Notes: a model not told the origin generated them from the letters alone. DNA of 64,000 nt from Pseudomonas delhiensis (GCF_900187975.1 NZ_FZPC01000017.1:101312-165311); one strand, 5' to 3'. Shown: positions 28,976-42,393, counted from the stretch's first letter. Program-made: numbers and translations.

Positions 28976-30544
28976 GTGTCCGTGGAACTCTGGCAGCAGT
29001 GCGTGGAATTGCTCCGCGACGAGCTGCCATCCCAGCAATTCAACACCTGGATCCGGCCGCTGCAGGTCGAGGCCGAGGGCGGGGAGCTGCGTGTCTACGC
29101 ACCGAACCGTTTCGTGTTGGACTGGGTCAACGAAAAATACATGGGGCGTCTGCTCGAACTGCTGGGTGAACGCGGCAATGGGCAGATACCCGCCCTTTCG
29201 CTGCTCATCGGCAGCCGCCGCAGCCGAGCCCCGCGCCCTGCGCTGATGCCGCAGAGTCACGCGATGCCCGCGCCGACCATCACCCCGCCGCCGTCGCCGG
29301 CGCAGGTGCGCGCCGCCAAGGCCCAGGCCTACCAGGCCGAGGCGCCCGCCCAGGCCGAAGCGGCCAGCCGGGTGCAGCAGATGCAGCTCAACGTGCAGGA
29401 GCCGATGCCCGACATCGATGAGTCCAGCCCGAGCATCGACCCGCTCGCCGCCGCCGCGGCCATGCCCTCGGCGCCCGCGGTGCGCACCGAGCGCAACGTG
29501 CAGGTGGAAGGCGCGCTCAAGCACACCAGCTATCTGAACCGCACCTTCACCTTCGAGAACTTCGTCGAGGGCAAGTCCAACCAACTGGCCCGCGCCGCGG
29601 CCTGGCAGGTGGCGGATAACCTCAAGCACGGCTACAACCCGCTCTTCCTTTATGGGGGCGTGGGCCTGGGCAAGACGCACCTGATGCACGCCGTGGGCAA
29701 CCACCTGCTGAAGAAGAACCCGAACGCCAAGGTCGTGTACCTGCATTCGGAGCGCTTCGTCGCGGACATGGTCAAGGCCCTGCAGCTGAACGCCATCAAC
29801 GAGTTCAAGCGCTTCTACCGCTCGGTGGACGCCCTGCTGATCGACGACATCCAGTTCTTCGCCCGCAAGGAGCGTTCCCAGGAAGAGTTCTTCCACACCT
29901 TCAACGCCCTGCTCGAAGGCGGCCAGCAGGTGATCCTCACCAGCGACCGCTACCCGAAGGAGATCGAAGGCCTGGAAGAGCGCCTGAAATCGCGCTTCGG
30001 CTGGGGCCTGACGGTGGCGGTGGAGCCGCCGGAACTGGAAACCCGCGTGGCCATCCTGATGAAGAAGGCCGAGCAGGCGAAGGTGGAGTTGCCGCACGAC
30101 GCGGCCTTCTTCATCGCCCAGCGCATTCGTTCCAACGTGCGCGAGCTTGAGGGTGCCCTGAAAAGGGTGATCGCCCACTCCCACTTCATGGGCCGGCCGA
30201 TCACCATCGAGCTGATCCGCGAGTCGCTGAAGGACCTGCTGGCCCTGCAGGACAAGCTGGTCAGCATCGACAACATCCAGCGCACCGTCGCCGAGTACTA
30301 CAAGATCAAGATCGCCGACCTGTTGTCCAAGCGCCGTTCGCGCTCGGTGGCGCGTCCGCGCCAGGTGGCCATGGCGCTGTCCAAGGAACTGACCAACCAC
30401 AGCCTACCGGAAATCGGCGTGGCTTTCGGTGGTCGGGACCACACCACGGTGCTGCACGCCTGTCGTAAGATCGCTCAATTGAAGGAATCCGACGCGGACA
30501 TCCGCGAGGACTACAAGAACCTGCTGCGTACGCTGACCACCTGA
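28976..30544 (+). CDS. dnaA: Chromosomal replication initiator DnaA
   Basis: 522-residue AAA+ initiator that binds DnaA boxes and melts the origin. Domain I ([29 protein letters not shown]), a variable proline/alanine-rich linker (about 85-175), the AAA+ domain (Walker A GGVGLGKT at 227-234, Walker [10 protein letters not shown]), and the C-terminal DNA-binding signature [15 protein letters not shown] (about 485-499). The GTG start at 28976-28978 is preceded by TGGGGGA. It restores the conserved N-terminus; the extended upstream frame lies in oriC. Confidence 0.97.
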   Translation: MSVELWQQCVELLRDELPSQQFNTWIRPLQVEAEGGELRVYAPNRFVLDWVNEKYMGRLLELLGERGNGQIPALSLLIGSRRSRAPRPALMPQSHAMPAPTITPPPSPAQVRAAKAQAYQAEAPAQAEAASRVQQMQLNVQEPMPDIDESSPSIDPLAAAAAMPSAPAVRTERNVQVEGALKHTSYLNRTFTFENFVEGKSNQLARAAAWQVADNLKHGYNPLFLYGGVGLGKTHLMHAVGNHLLKKNPNAKVVYLHSERFVADMVKALQLNAINEFKRFYRSVDALLIDDIQFFARKERSQEEFFHTFNALLEGGQQVILTSDRYPKEIEGLEERLKSRFGWGLTVAVEPPELETRVAILMKKAEQAKVELPHDAAFFIAQRIRSNVRELEGALKRVIAHSHFMGRPITIELIRESLKDLLALQDKLVSIDNIQRTVAEYYKIKIADLLSKRRSRSVARPRQVAMALSKELTNHSLPEIGVAFGGRDHTTVLHACRKIAQLKESDADIREDYKNLLRTLTT

Positions 30545-30581
30545 GGCCAAGCTGCAGCCCCACGAGGCAAGGGATTAGACC

Positions 30582-31688
30582 ATGCATTTCACCATTCAAC
30601 GCGAAGCTCTGTTGAAACCCCTGCAACTGGTCGCTGGTGTGGTCGAGCGCCGCCAGACGCTGCCGGTTCTTTCCAACGTGCTGCTGGTGGTCCAGGGCCA
30701 GCAGCTGTCGCTGACCGGCACCGACCTCGAGGTCGAACTGGTTGGCCGCGTCACCCTGGAAGAACCGGCCGAACCGGGCGAGATCACCGTCCCGGCACGC
30801 AAGCTCATGGACATCTGCAAGAGCCTGCCCGGCGACGCGCTGATCGACATCCGCGTCGACGAGCAGAAGCTGCTGGTGAAGGCCGGCCGTAGCCGCTTCA
30901 CCCTGTCCACCCTGCCGGCCAACGACTTCCCCACCGTCGAGGAAGGCCCGGGCTCGCTGACCTTCAGCCTGGTGCAGAGCAAGCTGCGCCGCCTGATCGA
31001 CCGCACCAGCTTCGCCATGGCCCAGCAGGACGTGCGCTACTACCTCAATGGCATGCTGCTGGAAGTGTCCAACGGCACCCTGCGCGCCGTGGCCACCGAC
31101 GGCCACCGCCTGGCCATGTGCTCCTTCAGCGGCGGCGTGCCTGAGGCCCAGGACCGCCACCAGGTCATCGTGCCGCGCAAGGGCATCCTGGAGCTGGCGC
31201 GCCTGCTCACCGAGCAGGACGGCCAGGTGGACATCGTCCTCGGCCAGCATCACATCCGCGCCACCACCGGCGAATTCACCTTCACCTCCAAGCTGGTGGA
31301 CGGCAAGTTCCCCGACTACGAGCGCGTGCTGCCCAAGGGCGGCGATAAACTGGTGATCGGTGACCGCCAGCTGCTGCGCGAGGCCTTCAGCCGCACCGCG
31401 ATCCTCTCCAACGAGAAGTACCGCGGTATTCGCCTGCAACTGACCTCCGGCCTGCTGAAGATCCAGGCGAACAACCCGGAGCAGGAGGAAGCGGAAGAAG
31501 AAGTGCAGGTCGACTACAACGGCGGCAGCCTGGAAATCGGCTTCAACGTCAGCTACCTGCTGGACGTACTGGGCGTGATGGGCACCGAGCAGGTTCGCAT
31601 GATCCTCTCCGACGCCAACAGCAGCGCCCTGCTGCAGGAAGCCGACAACGACGACTCCGCCTACGTCGTCATGCCGATGCGTCTCTGA
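30582..31688 (+). CDS. dnaN: DNA polymerase III beta sliding clamp
   Basis: 368-residue processivity clamp. The N-terminus MHFTIQREALLKPLQLVAGVVERRQTLPVLSN and C-terminus YVVMPMRL are canonical, and three clamp domains fit the length. It follows dnaA by 37 bp in the dnaA-dnaN-recF-gyrB operon. Confidence 0.98.
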   Translation: MHFTIQREALLKPLQLVAGVVERRQTLPVLSNVLLVVQGQQLSLTGTDLEVELVGRVTLEEPAEPGEITVPARKLMDICKSLPGDALIDIRVDEQKLLVKAGRSRFTLSTLPANDFPTVEEGPGSLTFSLVQSKLRRLIDRTSFAMAQQDVRYYLNGMLLEVSNGTLRAVATDGHRLAMCSFSGGVPEAQDRHQVIVPRKGILELARLLTEQDGQVDIVLGQHHIRATTGEFTFTSKLVDGKFPDYERVLPKGGDKLVIGDRQLLREAFSRTAILSNEKYRGIRLQLTSGLLKIQANNPEQEEAEEEVQVDYNGGSLEIGFNVSYLLDVLGVMGTEQVRMILSDANSSALLQEADNDDSAYVVMPMRL

Positions 31689-31698
31689 CCTTCACTGA

Positions 31699-35222
<3,524 letters not shown>

Positions 35223-35286
35223 TGGCTCGCGGTAGCAGAGCCATCTGGCTGGACCCGCCATGCGGGTGCTACCGCTAATATCCCGT

Positions 35287-35319
35287 AAAAAGCCCTGGCT
35301 TGGTGCCGGGGCTTTTTTT
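35287..35319 (+). terminator. Rho-independent terminator after gyrB
   Basis: GC-rich stem (GCCCTGGC / GCCGGGGC) with loop TTGGT and seven T residues, flanked by an A-tract. A separate inverted repeat (GCGGTAGCA at 35229 and TGCTACCGC at 35268) lies just after the gyrB stop. Confidence 0.88.
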
Positions 35320-35389
35320 GATCGAGAATCCGTCGGCATGGGGGTGAAAGAACTCCATGACCAACCGGAGTTACTCGCGGAGGGGAACG

Positions 35390-36229
35390 ATGGACGAGCA
35401 ACATCATTCGTTTGAGCAACTGAAACAGGTAGATGAAGGCGGCATGGAGTATTGGTCGGCAAGAAGCCTGGCCAAGCTGCTCGACTACTCGGAGTATCGT
35501 CACTTCCTACCGGTACTGGCACGTGCGAAAGAAGCCTGTAGCAACAGCGGACATGCTATCGAAGACCATTTCGAGGATGCGCTCGGAATGGTTGTCATTG
35601 GCTCGGGAGCCCAGCGTGAACTGCAGGATGTAAGGCTTTCACGCTACGCCTGCTATCTGGTCGTACAGAACGGTGATCCTTCCAAACCGGTGATTGCCGC
35701 TGGCCAAACTTACTTCGCCGTGCAGACACGCCGCCAGGAACTGGCCAACGATGCGGCCTTCCAGCAGCTCAAGGAGGACCAGAAACGGTTGCTTCTGCGC
35801 AACGAGCTACGCGAGCACAACAAGCAACTGGTGGAGGCAGCGCAGCAGGCCGGTGTGGTGACGGGGTTGGATTTCGCCATCTTCCAGAACCACGGCTATC
35901 AGGGCCTTTATGGTGGTTTGGACCAAAAAGCCATCCACCGACGCAAGGGATTGAAGAAGAGCCAGAAGATTCTCGATCACATGGGCTCTACCGAGCTGGC
36001 TGCCAATCTGTTCCGCGCAACACAGGCAGAAGAAAAGCTGCGTCGCGATAATATCCAAGGCAAGCAGCAGGCCAACGAAGTTCACTTCGAAGTCGGCAGC
36101 AAGGTTCGACAAACCATTGCCGAGTTGGGAGGGACCATGCCCGAGGATCTCCCTACTCCCGAAAACAGTATCAAGCAGATCGAATCCACGACCAGGAAAC
36201 TCCAAGGCAAGTCTTCGCTCGATGACTGA
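35390..36229 (+). CDS. dinD: DinD-like DNA-damage-inducible protein
   Basis: 279-residue protein closely matching E. coli DinD, reported to inhibit RecA filament reactions. The N-terminus (MDEQHHSFEQLKQV), WSARSLAKLLDYSEYRHFLPVL, VVQNGDPSKPVIAAGQTYFAVQTRRQEL and FAIFQNHGYQGLYGGLDQKAI are conserved throughout. The ATG at 35390 has a GGAGGGG ribosome site; an earlier in-frame ATG at 35357 lacks one. Lower GC than gyrB and an unusual position between gyrB and plsC suggest acquisition. No LexA box was found in the gap upstream. Confidence 0.88.
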   Translation: MDEQHHSFEQLKQVDEGGMEYWSARSLAKLLDYSEYRHFLPVLARAKEACSNSGHAIEDHFEDALGMVVIGSGAQRELQDVRLSRYACYLVVQNGDPSKPVIAAGQTYFAVQTRRQELANDAAFQQLKEDQKRLLLRNELREHNKQLVEAAQQAGVVTGLDFAIFQNHGYQGLYGGLDQKAIHRRKGLKKSQKILDHMGSTELAANLFRATQAEEKLRRDNIQGKQQANEVHFEVGSKVRQTIAELGGTMPEDLPTPENSIKQIESTTRKLQGKSSLDD

Positions 36230-36275
36230 GGGCCTGGGTGAGCTGAAGCTTCCATTCAGCGTGAACTGACAACTC

Positions 36276-37076
36276 TCAGAACCCCCCACCCGGCCGCAAC
36301 GGAAAGACCGCCTCGGGATAACCGGCATCCTCGGGAATGCACAGGTGTCGGATGCCGCCGATGTCCTCCAGCCAGGGTTGCACGCTGCGCCTCGGGCGTT
36401 GACGGGCCATGGCCAGGGCCTGGGCGAGGTTGTCGATGCCCAGCAGCAGGCGCAGGTTCTGCGCGGTGACGAAGACCAGGCTGTGGCGGCCCGCTTCGCC
36501 TTCCTCCAGGGCGCGCCGTGGGTTGATCCACAGCGAGTCCACCGCTTCGCCGCCATCGTGCAGGGCGGCTTGCCCGGCCGGGGCGGCGGCGATGAAGAAG
36601 CGGGTGTCGAAGCGCTTGTCGAGGAAGGCCGGGGTGACCCAGTGGGCGAAGGGTTCCAGCTGGTCGATGGCGAGGAGCAGGGCCTCCTCTTGCAGCAGTT
36701 CCAGGAAGCGCCTGGCGTCGCCCTGGATGTGGCGCTGCCAGCGAGCCTTCAGCTCGGCGAGGGCGGCACCGTCGAGCAGCCCTTCGCAGCCTTGCCGGCG
36801 GGCCAGCAGAACGCCGCTCTCCTCGAACAACTCACGCAGGCCAGCCACGCGGAAACGCAGTTCGTCGTCGTCCAGGGTATCGGCGCCCAGGCAGTGCTGG
36901 CGGAGCCGTGCGTGGCCGTCGGCGTCTTCCAGCTTGCCGCCAGGGAACACCAGGGCGCCGCCGCAGAAGGCCACCTGGGGGTTGCGCTGCAGCATGAAGA
37001 CTTCCAGCCCCGTGCCCTCCTCCGCTTCGCGCAGGAGCAGGATGGAGGTGGCTGGACGCGGTTCGATCGGGGGCAT
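36276..37076 (-). CDS. Nudix hydrolase (NUDT19/NUDT7-like)
   Basis: 266-residue predicted Nudix hydrolase, probably acting on a nucleoside diphosphate derivative or CoA species. The Nudix motif is split: FPGGKLED near residue 45 and GLRELFEESGVLL near 80, with an insertion of about 30 residues, the arrangement seen in NUDT19-type proteins. The start MPPIEPRPATSILLLRE fits the family. It is convergent with dinD, 46 bp apart. Substrate not inferable. Confidence 0.82.
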   Translation of the reverse strand: MPPIEPRPATSILLLREAEEGTGLEVFMLQRNPQVAFCGGALVFPGGKLEDADGHARLRQHCLGADTLDDDELRFRVAGLRELFEESGVLLARRQGCEGLLDGAALAELKARWQRHIQGDARRFLELLQEEALLLAIDQLEPFAHWVTPAFLDKRFDTRFFIAAAPAGQAALHDGGEAVDSLWINPRRALEEGEAGRHSLVFVTAQNLRLLLGIDNLAQALAMARQRPRRSVQPWLEDIGGIRHLCIPEDAGYPEAVFPLRPGGGF

Positions 37077-37201
37077 GGCGAGCGCTCTTCCCTGGGGCCT
37101 GCCTTTGAGCTTATAGGCCGCCTGGGGCGCGCGTGGAGGGCGTATCGGACAAAAACCAGGGGATGGGTGCCGTGGCGCCCGATCGTGCGCCAGAAACGAA
37201 A

Positions 37202-37222
37202 ACAGGGCCCATTGGGCCCTGT
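37202..37222 (-). terminator. Rho-independent terminator after plsC
   Basis: 10-bp stem (ACAGGGCCCA / TGGGCCCTGT, 1-base centre). On the minus strand it is followed by TTTTCGTTTC, 23 bp beyond the plsC stop. Confidence 0.75.
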
Positions 37223-37245
37223 CCTCTACAGCCTGGCTATCCGGC

Positions 37246-38013
37246 TCAGGCCACGTCGGCCTTGGGCGCCGCCTGCGCCGGCAGCTCGCCCATCTCGCGC
37301 AGGGTCCGGGCCACCCATTCCTCGGCGCGCTGGTTGAGTTCGGCGATGGCGCGCGGGCCCTCGCCTTCGGCGTGAATCAGCGGGCCGAACACCACCTCGA
37401 TGGTGCCCGGGTGCTTGGCCCAGCCGTTCTTCGGCCAGCAGTGCCCGGCGTTGTGGGCGATGGGCAGCACCGGCAGGCCGGCGTTCACCGCCAGGGCCGC
37501 GCCGCCGCGGGAGAACTTGCCCAGCTCGCCGGTGGGGATGCGCGTGCCCTCCGGGAAGATCAGCACCCAGGCGCCCTGCTGCAGGCGCTCGTGGCCCTGC
37601 TTGGCGAGCTGCTTGAGGGCCAGCTTGGGCTGGCTGCGGTCGATGGCGATGGGCCTGAGCAGGGCCAGCGCCCAGCCGAAGAAGGGCACGAACAGCAGTT
37701 CGCGCTTGAGTACCTGGCTCAGCGGTTCGAAGTAGCCGGAGAGGAAGAAGGTCTCCCAGGTGCTCTGGTGCTTGGAGAGGATCACGCAGGGCTTCTGCGG
37801 GATGTTCTCCAGCCCGCTGAGGCGATAGCGCACGCCGACCATGTGCCAGGCCAGCCAGACGGCGAAGCGGCACCAGCGCTGGACCACGAAGCGGTAGCGC
37901 GCGCGGAACGGCAGGAAGGGCGCGATCAGCAGGCTGAGGGTGCCCCAGAGGAAGGCGCTGGCCGACAGCAGCAGGTAGAAGAGAACGGTTCTGATGGCCT
38001 GCACTGTCGACAT
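37246..38013 (-). CDS. plsC: 1-acyl-sn-glycerol-3-phosphate acyltransferase (PlsC family)
   Basis: 255-residue membrane enzyme adding the second acyl chain to make phosphatidic acid. N-terminal hydrophobic helix (TVLFYLLLSASAFLWGTLSLLI). The acyltransferase box reads KHQSTWE, so the usual HX4D is HX4E here; the FPEGTR substrate motif is intact. The gyrB-plsC-gmhB-glyS order is shared with P. aeruginosa apart from the inserted dinD and Nudix genes. Confidence 0.9.
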   Translation of the reverse strand: MSTVQAIRTVLFYLLLSASAFLWGTLSLLIAPFLPFRARYRFVVQRWCRFAVWLAWHMVGVRYRLSGLENIPQKPCVILSKHQSTWETFFLSGYFEPLSQVLKRELLFVPFFGWALALLRPIAIDRSQPKLALKQLAKQGHERLQQGAWVLIFPEGTRIPTGELGKFSRGGAALAVNAGLPVLPIAHNAGHCWPKNGWAKHPGTIEVVFGPLIHAEGEGPRAIAELNQRAEEWVARTLREMGELPAQAAPKADVA

Positions 38014-38026
38014 GGTCAGCGGGTCC

Positions 38027-38557
38027 TTAGGGCAAGAGGTGGGAGGCGACGGCGGCCAGGTCGTCGAAGACCAGCGTGCCTTCGGGCAGCGCCTTGGCCA
38101 GGGTGCGTTCGCCCTTGCCGGTCTTCACCAGCACGGGCTGACAATCGACGGCCAGGGCGGCTTCCAGGTCACCCCGGGTGTCGCCGACGAACCAGACGCC
38201 CTTGAGCGAAACGTCGTAGTACGCGGCGATCTGCCTGAGCATACCCGGCTTCGGCTTGCGGCACTCGCAGCCTTCGTCGGGTCCATGGGGGCAATGGACG
38301 ATCAGCCCCAGTTCGCCGCCCTGCTCCGCCACCAGTTCGCGCAGGCGCGCGTGCATGCTTTCCAGGGTGGCGAGGTCGTAGTAGCCGCGGGCGATGCCGG
38401 ACTGGTTGGTGGCCACCGCGACCGTCCAGCCGGCCCGGCTCAGGCGGGCGATGGCGGCGATGGCGCCGGGAAGCGGAATCCACTCGTCGAGGGATTTGAT
38501 GTAGGCGTCGGAGTCCTGGTTGATGACACCGTCGCGGTCGAGGATCAGTAGTTTCAT
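38027..38557 (-). CDS. gmhB: D-glycero-beta-D-manno-heptose 1,7-bisphosphate 7-phosphatase
   Basis: 176-residue HAD-family phosphatase in ADP-heptose synthesis for the LPS inner core. The nucleophile/acid pair is Asp7/Asp9 (ILDRDGVIN). The zinc loop CPHGPDEGCECRKPKPG and the metal-binding FVGDTRGDLEAA motif are present. It is 13 bp upstream of plsC on the same strand. Confidence 0.93.
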   Translation of the reverse strand: MKLLILDRDGVINQDSDAYIKSLDEWIPLPGAIAAIARLSRAGWTVAVATNQSGIARGYYDLATLESMHARLRELVAEQGGELGLIVHCPHGPDEGCECRKPKPGMLRQIAAYYDVSLKGVWFVGDTRGDLEAALAVDCQPVLVKTGKGERTLAKALPEGTLVFDDLAAVASHLLP

Positions 38558-38560
38558 GTT

Positions 38561-38635
38561 CAGGCTACAGGCTGCAAGCCACAGGCTGCAGGCCGGGCTG
38601 CATCACCTGCAGCCTGGGGCCTGAAGCCTGTAGCC
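38561..38635. repeat. Imperfect CAGGCTxCAGGC repeats forming an inverted repeat
   Basis: The 86-bp glyS-gmhB gap is made of repeated CAGGCT(A/G)CAGGC / GCCTGxAGCC units. GGCTACAGGCT at 38563-38573 is the exact complement of AGCCTGTAGCC at 38625-38635, so a long hairpin can form, possibly a terminator or small mobile repeat. Confidence 0.65.
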
Positions 38636-38643
38636 ACTGGGCG

Positions 38644-40698
38644 TCAGCCCAGCAGGGAAATGTCGGCAACGCCGAGGAACAGGCCGCGCAGCTTCGCCAG
38701 CAGGGCGTAGCGGTTGGCGCGCACGGCGCTGTCGTCGGCGTTGACCAGGACTTCCTCGAAGAAGGCATCCACCGGTGCGCGCAGGGCCGCCAGGCGGGCC
38801 AGGGCGGCGCGGTAGTCGCGAGCCTGGGCCAGCGGAGCCACTTCGCCTTCGGCGTTCGCCACGGCGCTGCCGAGCGCCTTCTCGGCGGCCTCGTTGAGCA
38901 GGCCAGCGTCGACGCTTGCCGGCACCTCGCCCTCGGCCTTGGCCAGGATGTTCGACACGCGCTTGTTGGCGGCGGCCAGGGCCTCGGCTTCGGGTAGCTG
39001 ACGGAAGGCCTGCACGGCCTGCACGCGCTGGTCGAAGTCCAGCGGCGCGGTCGGCGTCAGGGCGCGCACGGCCTGGTACACGGCCACGTCGACGCCTTCG
39101 TCCTCGTAGCGCGCGCGCAGGCGGTCGAAGATGAAGTCCTGGACCTGGGCGGCCAGGCCCTCGGCCTTGACCTTGTCGCCGTACTGGCCGACGGCGAAGG
39201 CGATGGCCTCGCCCAGGTCGAGGTCGAGCTGCTTCTCGATGAGGATGCGCAGCACGCCCAGGGCGGCACGGCGCAGGGCGTACGGGTCCTTGCTGCCGGT
39301 GGGCAGCATGCCGATGCCGAAGATGCCGACCAGGGTGTCGAGCTTGTCGGCCACCGCCACCGCGGCGCCGGTCAGGGTGCTCGGCAGCTCGGCGCCGGCG
39401 CCGCGCGGCATGTACTGCTCGTTCAGCGCCAGGGCGACATCCCTGGCCTCGCCGCCGGCGGTGGCGTAGTAGTAGCCGGCGATGCCCTGCATCTCCGGGA
39501 ACTCGCCGACCATCTCGGTGGCCAGGTCGCACTTGGACAGGATGCCGGCGCGGGCGGCGTTCTTCGCGTCACCGCCGATGCGCTCGGCGATGAAGGCGGC
39601 CAGGGCGGAGACGCGCTGGGCCTTGTCGAACACGGTGCCGAGCTGGGCCTGGAACACCACGTTCTTCAGGCGCTCGTTGAAGGTCTCCAGCGGCTGCTTC
39701 TGGTCCTGCTTGAAGAAGAACTCGGCGTCGGTCAGGCGCGGGCGCACGACCTTCTCGTTGCCCGAGACGATGTGCTCGGGGGCCTTGCTCTGCACGTTGG
39801 CCACGGTGATGAAGCGCGGCAGCAGCTTGCCGTTGGCGTCCAGCAGGCAGAAGTACTTCTGGTTGTCCTGCATGGTGGTGATCAGCGCTTCCTGGGGCAC
39901 GGCGAGGAAGCGTTCCTCGAAGGAGCACACCAGCGGCACCGGCCATTCGACCAGGGCGGTCACTTCGTCCAGCAGGGCCGGCGGCACGATGGCGGTGCCC
40001 TGCTGCTCGGCGGCCAGTTCGGCGACGCGCTTGGCGATGATCTCGCGGCGCTCGGCGAAGTCGGCCAGCACGTGGGCGCTGCGCAGGTCTTCCAGGTAGT
40101 TGGCGGGGCTGGAGATCAGCACGTTGTCCGGGTTGTGGAAGCGGTGCCCGCGGGACTCGCGGCCGGCCTTGCGGGTGAGGATCTCGCAATCCACCACCTC
40201 ATCGCCGAACAGCATCACCAGCCACTGCGTCGGGCGCACGAACTCCTCGCGGCGGGCGGCCCAGCGCATGCGCTTGGGAATCGGCAGCTCGGCCAGCGAG
40301 GTCTCGACGATGCCCGGCAGCAGGCCCACGGCCGGCTGGCCGGGGATGCTCTGGCTGAACTTCAGCTTGGGGCCGCTCTTGTCGATCTGCGCCAGGTCCA
40401 CGCCGCACTTCTTGGCGAAGCCCTGGGCGGCCTGGGTCGGGTTGCCGGCGGCGTCGAAGGCGGCCTGCAGCGGCGGGCCGTCGAGGTTGACGGTGCGGTC
40501 GGGCTGCTGCACGGCGAGCTGGTCGATCTGCACGGCCAGGCGGCGCGGCGCGGCGTAGTAGCGGGCGGCCGAGTAGGAGAGGCCGGCGGCCTTCAGGCCC
40601 TTCTCGATGCCGGCCAGGAAGGCTTCACCGAGGCTTTTCAGGGCCTTGGGGGGCAGCTCTTCGGTGCCCAGTTCGACGAGGAAATCCTTCGCGCTCAT
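38644..40698 (-). CDS. glyS: Glycyl-tRNA synthetase beta subunit
   Basis: 684-residue beta subunit of the alpha2beta2 GlyRS. The N-terminus [20 protein letters not shown] and the C-terminal HD/anticodon-binding region ([24 protein letters not shown]) are typical. The ATG overlaps the glyQ stop by one base (TAATG), so translation is coupled. Confidence 0.97.
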   Translation of the reverse strand: MSAKDFLVELGTEELPPKALKSLGEAFLAGIEKGLKAAGLSYSAARYYAAPRRLAVQIDQLAVQQPDRTVNLDGPPLQAAFDAAGNPTQAAQGFAKKCGVDLAQIDKSGPKLKFSQSIPGQPAVGLLPGIVETSLAELPIPKRMRWAARREEFVRPTQWLVMLFGDEVVDCEILTRKAGRESRGHRFHNPDNVLISSPANYLEDLRSAHVLADFAERREIIAKRVAELAAEQQGTAIVPPALLDEVTALVEWPVPLVCSFEERFLAVPQEALITTMQDNQKYFCLLDANGKLLPRFITVANVQSKAPEHIVSGNEKVVRPRLTDAEFFFKQDQKQPLETFNERLKNVVFQAQLGTVFDKAQRVSALAAFIAERIGGDAKNAARAGILSKCDLATEMVGEFPEMQGIAGYYYATAGGEARDVALALNEQYMPRGAGAELPSTLTGAAVAVADKLDTLVGIFGIGMLPTGSKDPYALRRAALGVLRILIEKQLDLDLGEAIAFAVGQYGDKVKAEGLAAQVQDFIFDRLRARYEDEGVDVAVYQAVRALTPTAPLDFDQRVQAVQAFRQLPEAEALAAANKRVSNILAKAEGEVPASVDAGLLNEAAEKALGSAVANAEGEVAPLAQARDYRAALARLAALRAPVDAFFEEVLVNADDSAVRANRYALLAKLRGLFLGVADISLLG

Positions 40699-41645
40699 TA
40701 TTCGGCCTCCTTCAGCTTGGCCAGTACTTCGTCACGCAGTTCGGGTGTGGCCATGGGGAAGCCCAGGCGCGCGCGCGCCTGCAGGTAGCTCTGCGCCACG
40801 TTACGGGCCAGGGTGCGCACGCGCAGGATGTAGCGCTGGCGCTCGGTCACCGAGATGGCGCGGCGGGCGTCCAGCAGGTTGAAGGTGTGCGAGGCCTTGA
40901 GGACCATCTCGTAGGTCGGCAGCGGCAGCTGCAGCTCGATCAGGCGGTTGGCTTCGCTTTCGTAGAAGTCGAACAGCTCGAACAGCTTCTCGACGTTGGC
41001 GTGCTCGAAGTTGTAGGTCGACTGCTCCACCTCGTTCTGGTGGAACACGTCGCCGTAGGTGACCTTGCCGAAGGGGCCGTCGGCCCAGACCAGGTCGTAC
41101 ACCGAGTCGACGCCCTGGATGTACATGGCCAGGCGTTCCAGGCCGTAGGTGATCTCGCCGGTGACCGGGTAGCACTCGATGCCGCCCACCTGCTGGAAAT
41201 AGGTGAACTGGGTGACTTCCATGCCGTTCAGCCAGATTTCCCAGCCCAGGCCCCAGGCGCCGAGGGTCGGCGATTCCCAGTTGTCCTCGACGAAGCGGAT
41301 GTCGTGCACCAGCGGGTCGATGCCGATGGCCTTCAGCGAGCCAAGGTAGAGCTCCTGGAAGTTCTCCGGGTTGGGCTTGAGCACCACCTGGAACTGGTAG
41401 TAGTGCTGCAGGCGGTTCGGGTTCTCGCCATAGCGGCCGTCGGTGGGTCGGCGGCTGGGCTGCACGTAGGCGGCGTTCCAGGTCTCCGGGCCGATGGCGC
41501 GCAGGAAGGTGGCGGTATGGAAGGTGCCGGCGCCAACTTCCATGTCGTAGGGCTGCAGCACCACGCAGCCCTGGTCGGCCCAGTACTGTTGCAGGGCGAG
41601 GATCAGGTCCTGGAAGGTGCGCACGGCGGGCGTAGTCTGGCTCAC
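40698..41645 (-). CDS. glyQ: Glycyl-tRNA synthetase alpha subunit
   Basis: 315-residue catalytic alpha subunit. Class II core motifs are intact, including [40 protein letters not shown] and [25 protein letters not shown] start at 41643-41645 ([11 protein letters not shown]) is chosen for the conserved N-terminus and AGGTGA ribosome site; the longer frame to 41741 is not conserved. Confidence 0.95.
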   Translation of the reverse strand: MSQTTPAVRTFQDLILALQQYWADQGCVVLQPYDMEVGAGTFHTATFLRAIGPETWNAAYVQPSRRPTDGRYGENPNRLQHYYQFQVVLKPNPENFQELYLGSLKAIGIDPLVHDIRFVEDNWESPTLGAWGLGWEIWLNGMEVTQFTYFQQVGGIECYPVTGEITYGLERLAMYIQGVDSVYDLVWADGPFGKVTYGDVFHQNEVEQSTYNFEHANVEKLFELFDFYESEANRLIELQLPLPTYEMVLKASHTFNLLDARRAISVTERQRYILRVRTLARNVAQSYLQARARLGFPMATPELRDEVLAKLKEAE

Positions 41646-41761
41646 GAATTTCACCTGTGCTGGGTATGCGACGAAAACCCCGCAGTATACCCGAAGCCGC
41701 GTGCCGCTTGGGGTGCACACGCATTTTCGGGGGGTACGCAAGCGGCGGAAAGCGTGCGATG

Positions 41762-41779
41762 ACTGTATCTACATACAGT
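41762..41779. promoter_or_regulatory. LexA (SOS) box candidate upstream of tag
   Basis: ACTGTATCTACATACAGT: 7-bp perfect arms (ACTGTAT / ATACAGT) and the CTG-N10-CAG spacing of the SOS box, differing from the E. coli consensus only in the centre. It lies about 45 bp upstream of tag, next to a TATAGT -10 at 41788-41793, so LexA bound here would cover the -35 region. Confidence 0.72.
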
Positions 41780-41825
41780 ATTGCGGTTATAGTGGGGTTT
41801 CCCCCGGCCCCTCAGGACGACCGCC

Positions 41826-42392
41826 ATGCCCCGCTGCTTCTGGTGCAACGACGACCCGCTGTACATCGCCTACCACGACACCGAGTGGGGCGTGCCGCAG
41901 AGGGACCCCCAGGCGCTGTTCGAGATGCTGGTGCTGGAGGGCGCCCAGGCCGGGCTGTCGTGGATCACCGTGCTGCGCAAGCGCGAGCGCTACCGCGAGG
42001 TGCTGTTCGGCTTCGACCCCCAGCGCCTGGCGCGCATGAGCGACGAGGAGATCGAGCAGCGCATGCAGGACCCGGGTATCATCCGCAACCTGGCCAAGCT
42101 CAGGGCCGCGCGGCAGAACGCCCAGGCCTGGCTGGCGCTGCCCGAGCCGGTGGAGTTCCTCTGGTCGTTCGTCGGCGGCCGGCCGAAGGTCAACCGCTTC
42201 AGCGGCCGCGGCGACGTCCCGGCGGTGACGCCCGAAGCCGAGGCCATGAGCCGCGCGCTGAAGAAGGCCGGCTTCACCTTCGTCGGGCCGACCATCTGCT
42301 ACGCCTTCATGCAGGCCACGGGGATGGTGATGGACCACACTCTCGATTGCGATCGTCACGCGGAGCTGTCCGATCGCGGATGGAGTTCGTAG
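41826..42392 (+). CDS. tag: DNA-3-methyladenine glycosylase I
   Basis: 188-residue base-excision enzyme removing 3-methyladenine. Zinc-binding residues fit Cys4 (MPRCFWC), His17 and the C-terminal DHTLDCDRH cluster. The catalytic-pocket segment LEGAQAGLSWITVLRKRERYREVF-type is conserved (here ending VLF). Divergent from glyQ. The upstream LexA box suggests damage induction. Confidence 0.95.
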   Translation: MPRCFWCNDDPLYIAYHDTEWGVPQRDPQALFEMLVLEGAQAGLSWITVLRKRERYREVLFGFDPQRLARMSDEEIEQRMQDPGIIRNLAKLRAARQNAQAWLALPEPVEFLWSFVGGRPKVNRFSGRGDVPAVTPEAEAMSRALKKAGFTFVGPTICYAFMQATGMVMDHTLDCDRHAELSDRGWSS

Positions 42393-42393
42393 C

